A stretch of 64,000 nucleotides of DNA from the NCBI GenBank assembly GCA_019749935.1, contig JAIEPD010000031.1, positions 1 through 64,000 of the forward strand, in the 5' to 3' direction. The notes under the pieces are model-generated. The model was not told where the DNA came from. It saw nothing but the letters and a program-made list of their open reading frames with translations, and ran no database searches. A program made the position numbers and the translations under genes. The DNA is from Alphaproteobacteria bacterium. Its GTDB lineage: Bacteria > Pseudomonadota > Alphaproteobacteria > Paracaedibacterales > CAIULA01. Below, in pieces: positions 44,660 to 53,156 of the stretch. The first letter of the stretch is position 1. Each line of letters starts with the position of its first letter.

Positions 44660-45433
44660 ATGAAACAATCAATAAAATTATTTTGCTATTTTTTGATTTT
44701 CTGTAAAGTATATAACGCGTATGCTTCAACAGACAAAACATCAGCTTCGCGGACCTTATCAAACACACGTATTGGGCTGGGTATTGCCGGAGAATATGCT
44801 AGTATTGACACTAGCCTAAAAATCAGATTTTTAAGTGATAATTTTTCATCTACCCAACAGCAAACATGCAAAAAATTTCAAGTAGCGCCTAGTTTAGAGC
44901 TAGGTACAACTGTCATGGATAATTATTATCTTGGTTTCCTGTTGAGCTGGCGTCATTCTGGTGCTAGTAAAACTACTTTGATAAGCCCGATGAAGTGGAA
45001 TTATTATTTTTTACATCAGTTTAAATTACAGTCTTACACAGATGCTTTGATTAAATTTGGATATAAGCCTGCTCAACGGACAATGTTTTATGGACTTGTC
45101 GGCCCATCTATTGCTAAATGGTCCCATACAACTCAGCAAATTCTTACTAATAGTTCTACACAAGTTTCCACACTTATTAATGAATTTACTATGACAGAAA
45201 AGACAGTGGGTTTAGCTGTTGGGGGCGGAATTGAATATCTTATTAAAAATAAGTACACAATAAGTTTTGAATATGTATTTCATGGACACCGTTCAAAATC
45301 TGCAAGTCGCACATTAAGTTATAAAGATGTTAAGGGACTGATACCTTATGTTCGCTCAGGCACCGTTACAAAAATCGTTCAACCTTCCTATTCCACTTTT
45401 GCTATACGATTGTCATACTTTTTCTCTCTTTAA
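44660..45433 (+). CDS. Outer-membrane beta-barrel protein
   Basis: The 257-aa product has a signal peptide (about 1-22) followed by alternating hydrophobic/polar strands with many Tyr, Ser and Gly residues. It ends in AIRLSYFFSL, the kind of aromatic C-terminal strand used by barrel proteins. It resembles small OmpA-like or porin-type barrels of intracellular alphaproteobacteria, but I cannot name the family. One Cys pair is absent. It is a candidate surface antigen. Confidence 0.65.
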   Translation: MKQSIKLFCYFLIFCKVYNAYASTDKTSASRTLSNTRIGLGIAGEYASIDTSLKIRFLSDNFSSTQQQTCKKFQVAPSLELGTTVMDNYYLGFLLSWRHSGASKTTLISPMKWNYYFLHQFKLQSYTDALIKFGYKPAQRTMFYGLVGPSIAKWSHTTQQILTNSSTQVSTLINEFTMTEKTVGLAVGGGIEYLIKNKYTISFEYVFHGHRSKSASRTLSYKDVKGLIPYVRSGTVTKIVQPSYSTFAIRLSYFFSL

Positions 45434-45471
45434 TGAGAGAGTTTGATTTCTTTCACTACAGTCACTATTTC

Positions 45472-45978
45472 TCAGAGCGAAGGCCCAACAAAAGGTGCAA
45501 AAGCTTCAGAAATTTCAGTTATTCTATCATCAATATCAAAGACTAAAGTCGCTGAAGTATTGAACGAAAGTCCGTTTTCACTGCCACCGACAAAGTATAC
45601 AACGGTCGTCCTTATTTCTGCAGAAGGTATAAAACGGAATGATTTTTCTCTAAGTTTCCATTTTCCAAAGCTAGTTTTAGCATTCATGAGTTGCATCAAT
45701 AGCGCTTGTTGCGAGGGATAATCTGCAGAAAGTAATTCACCACCATTCTCAATTTTTGAAATTCTTTCAGCAAATAAAATGCTAATTTGATCTTTAATGT
45801 CCGCCTCATCTAATGAGCTGACTTGATCGACGAATCTTACGTATCTTAGACCGAGATTGTAATATTTAACAAATTCGGGACTTTTCCCTTCAAGGATAGG
45901 ATCATCACTTGCAGTAACGGGCAAGGAATAGAGGATCGTAAACAGGAGAAGAAGGCGAACAGTAAAGGTTTTGATCAT
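45472..45978 (-). CDS. Exported NTF2-like protein
   Basis: A 168-aa protein with a signal peptide (about 1-23). The mature part starts with a helical segment and ends in a beta-rich half, with the pattern TVVYFVGGSE and ATLVFDIDDRITEISE. This suggests an NTF2/SnoaL-like cone fold; the family call is tentative. The overlapping plus-strand frame at 45443-45721 has no signal or conserved features and is a shadow. It converges with the barrel protein gene. Confidence 0.55.
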   Translation of the reverse strand: MIKTFTVRLLLLFTILYSLPVTASDDPILEGKSPEFVKYYNLGLRYVRFVDQVSSLDEADIKDQISILFAERISKIENGGELLSADYPSQQALLMQLMNAKTSFGKWKLREKSFRFIPSAEIRTTVVYFVGGSENGLSFNTSATLVFDIDDRITEISEAFAPFVGPSL

Positions 45979-46053
45979 AGTATAGACTTGCAGTAAAATT
46001 ATTTTACTATGTATAAGATTTATGGCTTAAAATTACAATAAAATCTTTTGATT

Positions 46054-47241
46054 CTAGCAATTATTCCCCGCAGCAAAACCTGACGACCAGGCCCATTGGA
46101 AATTATAGCCGCCAAGCCAGCCTGTCACGTCAACGACTTCGCCAATAAAAAATAAGTTGGGTATGGTTTTAACAGCCATTGTTTTTGACGATAAAAAGTC
46201 AGTATCAACCCCGCCTGCGGTCACCTCGGCTTTTTGATACCCTTCTGATCCGCCAATTTTGACTTTAAAGGCGTGCAATTTATCGGCAATTGCCAATAGG
46301 CTTTCTTTTTTTAAATCTGTAATGCTTTTATGAAAATCAGGATGAGTTGCTAGGGTGTCAATCAACCGATTGGAAAGATACGTCTTTAGATAATTAGCGG
46401 GCGTTTGTTTACTATTTTTATCATCGATAAATTGCTGCTTTAGGTCTATTTTGGGCAGCAAATTAATGATGATCTCTTCATTATTGAATTTCTCTAGATA
46501 AGATGAAATCTGCAATATCGCAGGCCCACTGAGTCCTTTATGGGTGAATAAAATGTTTTCTGGAAATTGCGCCTTTTTATAATGAACGATGGACGGATTT
46601 GAAACCCCACTAAGGGATGTAAACAAATGACGCTCTGATTCTGCAACAATCAGCGGAACGAGGGCTGGCCTGGTTGCGATAATTTTAAGGCCAAATTTCT
46701 TAGCAATACGGTAACCAAAATCACTGGCACCAATTTGTGGGATAGATAATCCTCCACAAGCAATAATCAAAGAATCACAGGTCAGTGTGCCATTATTCGT
46801 TTGAAGCTGGAAAGTATCATTTTTTGAGATGTCATTTACCTGGCAATTCAGTTTAATTTCAACACCGTTTGAATAGCATAAATTCACCATCATATTGATG
46901 ATTTGTTTAGAGGACCCGTCACAGAACAGTTGCCCTAAGGTTTTTTCGTGATAAGCAATTTGATGGGATTGGGCCAGCTTTATAAAGTCATGCTGCGTAA
47001 ATCCAGCCAAAGCTGATTTCATAAAATGAGGATTTTGGCAGATATAATTATTGGGCGATGCGTAAAGGTTGGTGAAATTACACCGTCCGCCGCCAGAGAT
47101 TCTGATTTTTTCACCAATCTTATTGGTATGTTCAATCAAAAGGGTTTTCTTGCCTCTTTTCCCAGCCTGGGCCGCTGCCATTAATCCTGCCGCCCCAGCG
47201 CCTATTATAATGACTTCGTAATGAGAATTATTTTGATTCAT
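46054..47241 (-). CDS. FAD-dependent oxidoreductase, HI0933/YhiN family
   Basis: A 395-aa flavoprotein. It starts at ATG 47241 (MNQNNSHYEVIIIGAGAAGL), not at the 11-residue extension to 47274. Motifs are the dinucleotide fold GAGAAGLMAA, RISGGGRCNFTN, CGGLSIPQIGA and the C-terminal GEVVDVTGWLGGYNFQWAW. The family is widespread and its reaction is unproven (some members are linked to BaiN-like steroid or tRNA redox chemistry). It precedes sdhC on the opposite strand. Confidence 0.88.
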   Translation of the reverse strand: MNQNNSHYEVIIIGAGAAGLMAAAQAGKRGKKTLLIEHTNKIGEKIRISGGGRCNFTNLYASPNNYICQNPHFMKSALAGFTQHDFIKLAQSHQIAYHEKTLGQLFCDGSSKQIINMMVNLCYSNGVEIKLNCQVNDISKNDTFQLQTNNGTLTCDSLIIACGGLSIPQIGASDFGYRIAKKFGLKIIATRPALVPLIVAESERHLFTSLSGVSNPSIVHYKKAQFPENILFTHKGLSGPAILQISSYLEKFNNEEIIINLLPKIDLKQQFIDDKNSKQTPANYLKTYLSNRLIDTLATHPDFHKSITDLKKESLLAIADKLHAFKVKIGGSEGYQKAEVTAGGVDTDFLSSKTMAVKTIPNLFFIGEVVDVTGWLGGYNFQWAWSSGFAAGNNC

Positions 47242-47331
47242 ACGCTTTTCTATCACAAAACCTCTTCTTGACACATTCCTTTTGCTCTTTCTAGACTGAG
47301 CATTACAAATAATTTTTGTAAAATTGATTTC

Positions 47332-47712
47332 ATGAGCCTTTCAAAACAGCGCCCGCTATCGCCTCATTTACAAGTCTATAAATGGCAAATTACTTCGGTT
47401 CTTTCGATTCTGCACCGTTTTACAGGTATTGGCTTTTGTGCGGGCATTATCGGTTTGATTCTTTGGTTATACTTTCTAGGCCAAGATGAGGAATGTTACT
47501 TAGCGGCTTTTGCATTTCTAAACACCCTACCAGGACAGATTATACTATGGGCGGTTGTTTTCTCTGGAAACTTTCATTTTGGAAACGGCATTAGACATTT
47601 GGTATGGGATGCAGGATATGGTTTTTCTATGCTAGCGGTGAATGCCTCAGGCTGGTTTGTTGTTGGGTTTTCCTTTCTATCAACTTTATTTTTGTTCTTA
47701 AGCTGGAGATAG
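47332..47712 (+). CDS. sdhC: Succinate dehydrogenase cytochrome b556 subunit
   Basis: Membrane anchor of complex II that binds haem b and ubiquinone. The 126-aa product has three transmembrane segments. The conserved RPLSPHLQVYKW N-terminus and ILHRFTGIG motif are present, with a haem-ligand His in the second segment region (FSGNFHFGNGIRHLVWD). It begins the sdhCDA cluster, with sdhD 3 bases downstream. Confidence 0.93.
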   Translation: MSLSKQRPLSPHLQVYKWQITSVLSILHRFTGIGFCAGIIGLILWLYFLGQDEECYLAAFAFLNTLPGQIILWAVVFSGNFHFGNGIRHLVWDAGYGFSMLAVNASGWFVVGFSFLSTLFLFLSWR

Positions 47713-47715
47713 CAT

Positions 47716-48060
47716 ATGCTCTTTAAGGCCCATCATCATTGGCTCTTTCAGCGAATCTCAGCAGTGTTTCTGGTTTTCCTTTATCCCCTTTTGTTGTTCT
47801 GGTTTTACCGGCAAAGATCTCTTGATTATGATGAATTAATCGTGGTTCTTCAGGGGTCTTACGCTATGACGTTAATTGCAGTTTCTATTCTGGTTTCTGT
47901 TTACCACGCAGCTCTTGGATTACAAGTCATCATTGATGACTATGTTTCTACTTCTTGCAAGAACGTGCTTCTCACAGCTATGAAATGCTTTGCCCTTATT
48001 TTATGTCTTTTGGCTTTCTTCTTTCTCTTTAAAATAAAAACCTTGGAGATTTCATTGTGA
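47716..48060 (+). CDS. sdhD: Succinate dehydrogenase membrane anchor subunit
   Basis: The second membrane anchor of complex II, 114 aa with three transmembrane segments. It includes the [15 protein letters not shown] motif near the quinone site. The N-terminus [14 protein letters not shown] matches SdhD. It ends in an overlap with sdhA (GTGA), so translation is coupled. Confidence 0.9.
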   Translation: MLFKAHHHWLFQRISAVFLVFLYPLLLFWFYRQRSLDYDELIVVLQGSYAMTLIAVSILVSVYHAALGLQVIIDDYVSTSCKNVLLTAMKCFALILCLLAFFFLFKIKTLEISL

Positions 48061-49841
48061 GTGGGGCTTATTCTTTTATCGAACACACCTATGATGTGAT
48101 TGTCGTGGGTGCGGGTGGGGCTGGACTTAGATCAACCCTTGGGATGAGTGCAGCTGGCCTTAAAACAGCTTGTATCACAAAAGTTTTTCCAACCAGAAGT
48201 CATACCGTTGCAGCCCAAGGCGGGATTAGTGCCGCCCTTGCGAATATGGGGGATGGCGATGATTGGCGGTACCATTTTTACGATACAATCAAGGGTTCTG
48301 ATTGGCTTGGCGATCAAGACGCAATCGAATATATGTGCAAAAATGCAATTTCTGCAGTGGTTGAATTAGAACACTTGGGCGTTCCTTTTTCACGAAACAA
48401 TGAGGGGAAAATTTACCAGCGTTCTTTTGGCGGGCATACAATCAAACAGGGTGAATCAATGGCAAAGCGCGCCTGTGCCGCGGCTGACAGAACTGGACAT
48501 GCTATTTTACATACCCTTTATCAGCAATGTTTAAAACATCAGTCTGAGTTTTTTGTTGAATATTTCGTGCTTGATTTGATTATGACCGATGATGGCAGGT
48601 GTGTTGGTGTTATCGCTTGGTGCCTTGAGGATGGAACATTACACAGGTTTCAGGCTCATATGGTGGTTTTGGCAACGGGTGGATATGGACGAGCCTATTT
48701 TTCAAGCACATCTGCCCATACCTGCACAGGGGATGGCAATGGCATGGTGTTAAGGACAGGTTTGCCGCTTCAAGATATGGAATTTGTACAATTTCACCCA
48801 ACGGGAATTTATACAGCCGGTTGCTTGATAACCGAGGGTGCGCGCGGTGAGGGCGGGTATTTAACCAACTCAAAAGCTGAACGATTTATGGAACGTTACG
48901 CGCCGCATGCAAAAGATTTGGCGTCACGTGATGTTGTCAGTAGAGCGATCACCATTGAGCTGCTAGAAGGGCGCGGTGTTGGCGAACATAAGGATCATGT
49001 TCATTTGCATGTTGAACATCTTGACCCAAAGCTTGTTCATGAAAGGCTTCCCGGCGTTGTTGATACAGCACGCATCTTTGCAGGCGTTGATGCAACAAAA
49101 GGACCCATCCCCGTTTTGCCAACGGTTCATTATAATATGGGCGGTATTCCAACCAATTATCACGGCCAGGTGATTAAAGATTCATCTGAAACTATTGTGC
49201 CTGGCTTAATGGCTATTGGTGAGGCTGCTTGTGTTTCTGTGCATGGTGCGAACCGCCTTGGAACGAATTCATTATTAGATTTAATTGTATTTGGAAGGGC
49301 TGCGGCTATAAAAGCTGCTGAATTAATAAAACCTCATTCACCGCATCCAGCTTTGAAAAAAGGTGACGGGGAAAATTCTGTTCAGCGTTTTGACAGACTG
49401 CGCCATGCAAACGGCAATTTAAAAACAAGTCATATTCGTCTTTCAATGCAGAAGGCTATGCAGCAGCATTGTGCGGTTTTTAGAAAGCAATCTTTGCTAG
49501 AAGAAGGGATTACTAAGTTAAAAGATGTCAGTGAAATGATGACTGATATTCAAATTAATGACAAATCATTGATTTGGAATACAGACCTTTTAGAGGCGTT
49601 AGAGCTTGAAAACCTTTTGCCGCAATCAACGGTGACGCTTCATTCAGCGCTTCACCGAACCGAAAGCCGTGGCGCACATGCAAGGGATGATTACCCTGAA
49701 CGTGATGACATTAATTGGTTGAAGCATTCATTATGCTGGCTGGATGAAAAACAGGCGATTAAACTGGATACACGTTCTGTGCATATGAATACCCTAACAG
49801 ATGAAGTAAAACCCGTTCCTTTGCAGAAACGGGTTTACTAG
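48057..49841 (+). CDS. sdhA: Succinate dehydrogenase flavoprotein subunit
   Basis: The catalytic FAD subunit oxidising succinate to fumarate. The 594-aa product starts at GTG 48057 with GGAG upstream. It shows the FAD-binding [10 protein letters not shown], the covalent-flavin motif [34 protein letters not shown] and the active-site RGEGGYL, with the C-terminal domain starting near [16 protein letters not shown]. Full length. No sdhB follows: a terminator hairpin lies in its last codons and the next gene is on the other strand, so sdhB must lie elsewhere. Confidence 0.95.
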   Translation: MSGAYSFIEHTYDVIVVGAGGAGLRSTLGMSAAGLKTACITKVFPTRSHTVAAQGGISAALANMGDGDDWRYHFYDTIKGSDWLGDQDAIEYMCKNAISAVVELEHLGVPFSRNNEGKIYQRSFGGHTIKQGESMAKRACAAADRTGHAILHTLYQQCLKHQSEFFVEYFVLDLIMTDDGRCVGVIAWCLEDGTLHRFQAHMVVLATGGYGRAYFSSTSAHTCTGDGNGMVLRTGLPLQDMEFVQFHPTGIYTAGCLITEGARGEGGYLTNSKAERFMERYAPHAKDLASRDVVSRAITIELLEGRGVGEHKDHVHLHVEHLDPKLVHERLPGVVDTARIFAGVDATKGPIPVLPTVHYNMGGIPTNYHGQVIKDSSETIVPGLMAIGEAACVSVHGANRLGTNSLLDLIVFGRAAAIKAAELIKPHSPHPALKKGDGENSVQRFDRLRHANGNLKTSHIRLSMQKAMQQHCAVFRKQSLLEEGITKLKDVSEMMTDIQINDKSLIWNTDLLEALELENLLPQSTVTLHSALHRTESRGAHARDDYPERDDINWLKHSLCWLDEKQAIKLDTRSVHMNTLTDEVKPVPLQKRVY

Positions 49842-49847
49842 TTTTTT
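49809..49847 (+). terminator. Terminator embedded in the end of sdhA
   Basis: AAACCCGTT (49809-49817) pairs with AACGGGTTT (49828-49836), and GTTTTTT follows at 49841. The stem lies inside the last codons of sdhA. A second perfect hairpin, ATAAAGGAGAGA/TCTCTCCTTTAT (49848-49859 with 49867-49878), follows at once and precedes the stop of the convergent gene. Confidence 0.85.
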
Positions 49848-49890
49848 ATAAAGGAGAGATTTAGTCTCTCTCCTTTATGATTAGCTGCTT

Positions 49891-50544
49891 TTACTCAGCT
49901 GGAGCTTCCTCTGCAGGAGATGAAGCTTCTTCAGTAGGAGTAGTAGCTGCCTCTGTAGTCTCTTCAGTTGTAGCCGCTGCTGGTGGTGGAGCTACAGGAG
50001 CTGCTGGTTCTTTCATAGTATCGATCTTAGCGTATGCAGCTTTACAAGCAGCACATTGTTTTTTGTATTTGCTATTTGGCTTTTTCTTGCCTGAACCTTT
50101 ACAATTGTTCTTCTCATGCCAAAAGACCCATGCAAAGCGACCATTTTGTTTTAAACCAGCGGCAGAAAAACAATTATCTAAGACATTCTTATCAGGATTT
50201 TTGGCTGCTTCATCATCGCAAGCAAAGCCGTCTGGTAGTCCTGATGCAGGTAGTGCAATTTCACAAGCACTTTGGTTTGTCGTAGCGTCTTTACCTTGAC
50301 AATGGCCGCCCCAAAAAGCTGCTGCTCCCGCTTTATGCTTGGCAGCTGTTTCAGCATCTGGCAAACATTGATCAACAAGTGTTAAACCTTTGTCTGAAGC
50401 CATTGCGCCCGCGTTACAGGCATCAACGGCGTTCATAGCTTTGTGCTTTAGAGAGCTAAAGCCAAAACCTGCATTTGCCTCTGTCATAAAACCGCTTATG
50501 GCCAATACAGCGCCAAGTGCGATGTAACTAATGTATTTTTTCAC
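49891..50544 (-). CDS. Exported Cys-rich protein with Pro/Glu/Thr tail
   Basis: The 217-aa product has a signal peptide (about 1-25) and nine cysteines, in contexts such as DACNAG, DQCLPD, GHCQGK, FACDDE, NNCKGS and KQCAACK. These suggest several disulfides in the periplasm or outside the cell. The last 40 residues are a Pro/Ala/Thr/Glu-rich tail ending in EEAPAE, like the tail of the membrane-anchored protein at 35653. No family was recognised. A TTCCTCC-complement ribosome-binding site (GGAGGAA) precedes the start. Confidence 0.65.
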   Translation of the reverse strand: MKKYISYIALGAVLAISGFMTEANAGFGFSSLKHKAMNAVDACNAGAMASDKGLTLVDQCLPDAETAAKHKAGAAAFWGGHCQGKDATTNQSACEIALPASGLPDGFACDDEAAKNPDKNVLDNCFSAAGLKQNGRFAWVFWHEKNNCKGSGKKKPNSKYKKQCAACKAAYAKIDTMKEPAAPVAPPPAAATTEETTEAATTPTEEASSPAEEAPAE

Positions 50545-50636
50545 TTTAATTCCTCCGTGTTTGGTGATCTACATTTTATAATTTAAAGGTAAGCTATAAT
50601 TATTAATAAATTACTAATACGGAGGATTTTTTCTGG

Positions 50637-51344
50637 TTAAGAGAGAATCTCTTTGCGTACGTCTTCTAACCCTTTAGGGCCGCCGATATCGCCCCATGCA
50701 CTATCATGTACATGGCCAAAGAGACGATCCTTACTTTCTGCCTGATCAAAGAGAATTTTAAGGGAAAATTTTTTAGGCAAATTATTTTGAATGATTAAAG
50801 GATTAATAATCGTAACGCAGCCATAAATATAAGGCGCAGAATCATGATTTCCGCGGTATTCTAATCGCTGATCGGGTTTCAAAAAATAATCCCCTTTTGC
50901 AAAATATCCAATCGCTATTTCTTTAGGGACCACCAATAAAAGGATGTCCATGGTGTTTGGGTCCCATGCATTCATTAATTGTAATAACATTGGGTCTTTA
51001 TCATCTTGCCACCAGATATCTCCGTTCACAATCAAAATTGGCTTGTTTTGATCAAAGTTTGGCAATGCATTAACAAGGCCGCCGCCTGTTTCCAAGATTT
51101 CAGGCTCATGAGAGATAATGATAGAAGGATAATTTTCTAAATGTTTGTGAATCTGCTCTGCCAAATGGTGCGTGTTAACGACAACTTGTTTAATGCCAGC
51201 CTTTGTTATTTTTTGAATGGATTCATCCAAACACGTTGTGTTCCCAATTGGGATCAGGGGTTTCGGGGTGTGATCAGTTAAAGGCTTTAGGCGTTTTCCA
51301 TAGCCCGCTGCAAAGATCATGCATTGATCAATAATAGGATGCAT
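50637..51344 (-). CDS. murU: Nucleotidyltransferase, MurU-like
   Basis: A 235-aa NTP-transferase with MIFAAGYGKRLKPLTDHTPK (the GxGxRL site), NPT-like IPIGN and IVNGDIWWQD for metal binding. In the MurU branch it makes UDP-MurNAc from MurNAc-1-phosphate in peptidoglycan recycling. It follows amgK directly (the amgK TAG is followed at once by its ATG), the arrangement seen with MurU in alpha- and gammaproteobacteria. A mannose-1-phosphate guanylyltransferase annotation is also common for this family; context favours MurU. Confidence 0.82.
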   Translation of the reverse strand: MHPIIDQCMIFAAGYGKRLKPLTDHTPKPLIPIGNTTCLDESIQKITKAGIKQVVVNTHHLAEQIHKHLENYPSIIISHEPEILETGGGLVNALPNFDQNKPILIVNGDIWWQDDKDPMLLQLMNAWDPNTMDILLLVVPKEIAIGYFAKGDYFLKPDQRLEYRGNHDSAPYIYGCVTIINPLIIQNNLPKKFSLKILFDQAESKDRLFGHVHDSAWGDIGGPKGLEDVRKEILS

Positions 51345-52337
51345 CTAAAGAACTGGAATATTCTGTTGATGGATTGGCAAATGGCAATCGAACCAATCTT
51401 TAACTTCTTGAAGTTCAGGAATTGCTAGGCATTTTTCTAGATATTTCCATAATCGTGGCAGGTGACACAGATAATCTTTCCGTCCTTGACGCATAGCGTA
51501 ACGGGTGAAAACACCAATAATTTTGGTATGACGGCCTGCTCCTAAAATAGTAGCTGCTGTTTTGTAATTTTGATGTTCAGATAAAGGGATTTCATCCAAG
51601 AAATATTGCCACATTTCTTCTGCTACCGCCGGCGCTATATCCCGTCTGGCGTCCTCTAATAATGAAACAACATCATAAACGATAGATCCCCATAAAGCAT
51701 CTTGGAAATCCAAAAGCCCACATCCTTTAATCTCATCTTGCTCATCGACAATCATCAAATTATCAACATGAAAGTCTCTTAAGACTAAGCTTTGTGATGT
51801 TATGGGGCAATTTTCAAAGGCTTTTTTCCAGCTAGATTGGAATTCTTGTTTTATATTTAGTTTTGGGTCTTCTCCGGTCGCTGCTCTCCAATACCAATCA
51901 ATAAAGATTTCTGTTTCTATTAAAAGTCTTTCGATTGAATAGGGGGGGATGAAATTGGGTCTGTCGGTTGCATGTTGATGAAGGTGCTTTAAAACAGTAA
52001 TAGAGGTTTGATAAAGCTCTTTTTCTCTTTGAGGTTGTTGTTTTAAAATTTTTGTAAAAGTATGATCCCCAAAGTCTTCTAAAAGGACGAAACCATTTTC
52101 AAGGCAATGTTCTAATATAGAGGGCGCTCTTAATCCACATTGTTGTAAATATTCTGCGACTTGAATAAATTGTTTAGGATTTTCTGGAGATGGTGCGTCC
52201 ATTAAAACCCGTTTAGGGGCGCGCAATCTGTAGTATTGCCTAAGAGACATATCGCTTGCTAAAAACGCTAGCTGCGTTGGCTCTAGTGAATGAGCTTGTA
52301 AAAATTGATCTCGTTTTTGTATACGCGGTGCGCTCAT
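51345..52337 (-). CDS. amgK: Anomeric sugar kinase AmgK, phosphotransferase family
   Basis: A 330-aa aminoglycoside-phosphotransferase-fold kinase. Motifs are VLRDFHVDNLMI (catalytic loop with Asp and Asn) and GLLDFQDALWG (metal-binding Asp). Homologues phosphorylate MurNAc or GlcNAc at the anomeric position for peptidoglycan recycling that bypasses de novo synthesis. It lies between tsaE (4-base overlap) and murU, the conserved tsaE-amgK-murU order. Confidence 0.85.
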   Translation of the reverse strand: MSAPRIQKRDQFLQAHSLEPTQLAFLASDMSLRQYYRLRAPKRVLMDAPSPENPKQFIQVAEYLQQCGLRAPSILEHCLENGFVLLEDFGDHTFTKILKQQPQREKELYQTSITVLKHLHQHATDRPNFIPPYSIERLLIETEIFIDWYWRAATGEDPKLNIKQEFQSSWKKAFENCPITSQSLVLRDFHVDNLMIVDEQDEIKGCGLLDFQDALWGSIVYDVVSLLEDARRDIAPAVAEEMWQYFLDEIPLSEHQNYKTAATILGAGRHTKIIGVFTRYAMRQGRKDYLCHLPRLWKYLEKCLAIPELQEVKDWFDCHLPIHQQNIPVL

Positions 52338-52756
52338 GTCTTTTTTTCTATCCTTAAAGATCGATGGTATTCATCAACTATGTTTAAGTATACATCAATT
52401 CGATGATTTGGGAGATAATTTTGTAATCGATCTGGCCATTCTATTAGGCAAATAGATGTCCTCAAGGCTTCCAATAGTCCCAGTTCTAAAATTTCTTCAG
52501 GATTTTTCAGGCGATAAAGATCTGAATGCCATATCTCGCCTTGATCGGCGTTATATGTTTGCACCAAAGTAAAGGTAGGGCTTGGGATTTCCGCATTTAT
52601 ATCTTTTAAGAGGTAGCGAATAAAGGCTTTCGAAAACGTTGTCTTACCAGCTCCCATATCTCCCCATAAAAGGATACAGCAAGCCTTTGAGACAATTTTT
52701 GCAAGATTTTCTGCTTGAGTTTGAAGTTCTTTCAATGAAACAATAGCGTCAATCAT
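52334..52756 (-). CDS. tsaE: tRNA threonylcarbamoyladenosine ATPase TsaE
   Basis: TsaE is the ATPase that assists TsaBD in making t6A at position 37 of ANN-reading tRNAs. The 140-aa product has the P-loop GDMGAGKTTF, the switch-like SPTFTLVQTY, HSDLYRLKNPEE and LIEWPDRLQNYLP. It overlaps amgK by 4 bases. Its 5' region holds two hairpins, a terminator and a short ORF, listed separately. Confidence 0.93.
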   Translation of the reverse strand: MIDAIVSLKELQTQAENLAKIVSKACCILLWGDMGAGKTTFSKAFIRYLLKDINAEIPSPTFTLVQTYNADQGEIWHSDLYRLKNPEEILELGLLEALRTSICLIEWPDRLQNYLPNHRIDVYLNIVDEYHRSLRIEKKT

Positions 52757-52769
52757 AAAAAATTAAAAC

Positions 52770-52817
52770 CCATTAAGAAATTTAATGGATTATTCAGACA
52801 TTTCCTTGGTAAATGTC
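52770..52817 (-). promoter_or_regulatory. Two hairpins in the tsaE leader
   Basis: Between the terminator and tsaE are two perfect 7-bp stems: GACATTT/AAATGTC (52797-52803 with 52811-52817) and CCATTAA/TTAATGG (52770-52776 with 52782-52788). They lie 14-61 bases upstream of the tsaE ATG and could control its expression. The rest of 52757-53156 holds only the short ORF, its terminator and the unannotated upstream region of lpxC. Confidence 0.45.
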
Positions 52818-52823
52818 AATACC

Positions 52824-52861
52824 ACAAAAAAACACGACAACATTTACAAAAACATTGTCGT
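52824..52861 (-). terminator. Rho-independent terminator or attenuator before tsaE
   Basis: On the minus strand ACGACAA and TTGTCGT (52861-52855 with 52840-52834) flank a 14-base loop and are followed by G and seven T residues. It comes 31 bases after the stop of the 19-codon ORF and 68 bases before tsaE, so it either ends a tiny transcript or attenuates the tsaE operon. Confidence 0.75.
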
Positions 52862-52892
52862 ATTTAGTTGTGTGTAGAATGCTCAAATTTCC

Positions 52893-52952
52893 TTAAGGAA
52901 CCATTTTTATGGAAGGATGAGCAAATATTGGGTGAGGGTGTGTTGAAAACAT
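52893..52952 (-). CDS. Possible 19-codon leader peptide or small protein
   Basis: ATG 52952 is preceded by a near-ideal ribosome-binding site AAAGGAGA (52966-52959). The frame encodes MFSTHPHPIFAHPSIKMVP and stops at TAA 52895-52893. The peptide has three His and five Pro. A terminator follows, and tsaE lies downstream on the same strand, the layout of a leader-peptide attenuator. The His/Pro content could sense charged tRNA-His or proline-induced stalling, but no amino-acid synthesis gene follows, so this is speculative. It may instead be an independent small protein. Confidence 0.45.
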   Translation of the reverse strand: MFSTHPHPIFAHPSIKMVP

Positions 52953-53156
52953 CTTAGTTCTCCTTTATCATTAATTTACAGGGACATTATAGTTCATTAT
53001 TTCATTTTTTGCAGTTGAAATTTTATATTGATTTCAATGCTAACGTTTAGATCTGCTTAACACCTTGTCACACTTTGTAACATACCATTTCTTGAAATTT
53101 AGGATGCAAAAGCATAAGAATTTAAGATAGAGACAATAGATTTTGGGATTACATCC

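Noticed and set aside
45443-45721. Plus-strand ORF overlapping the exported NTF2-like gene
   Set aside because: It is the antisense reading of a gene that has a clean signal peptide on the minus strand.
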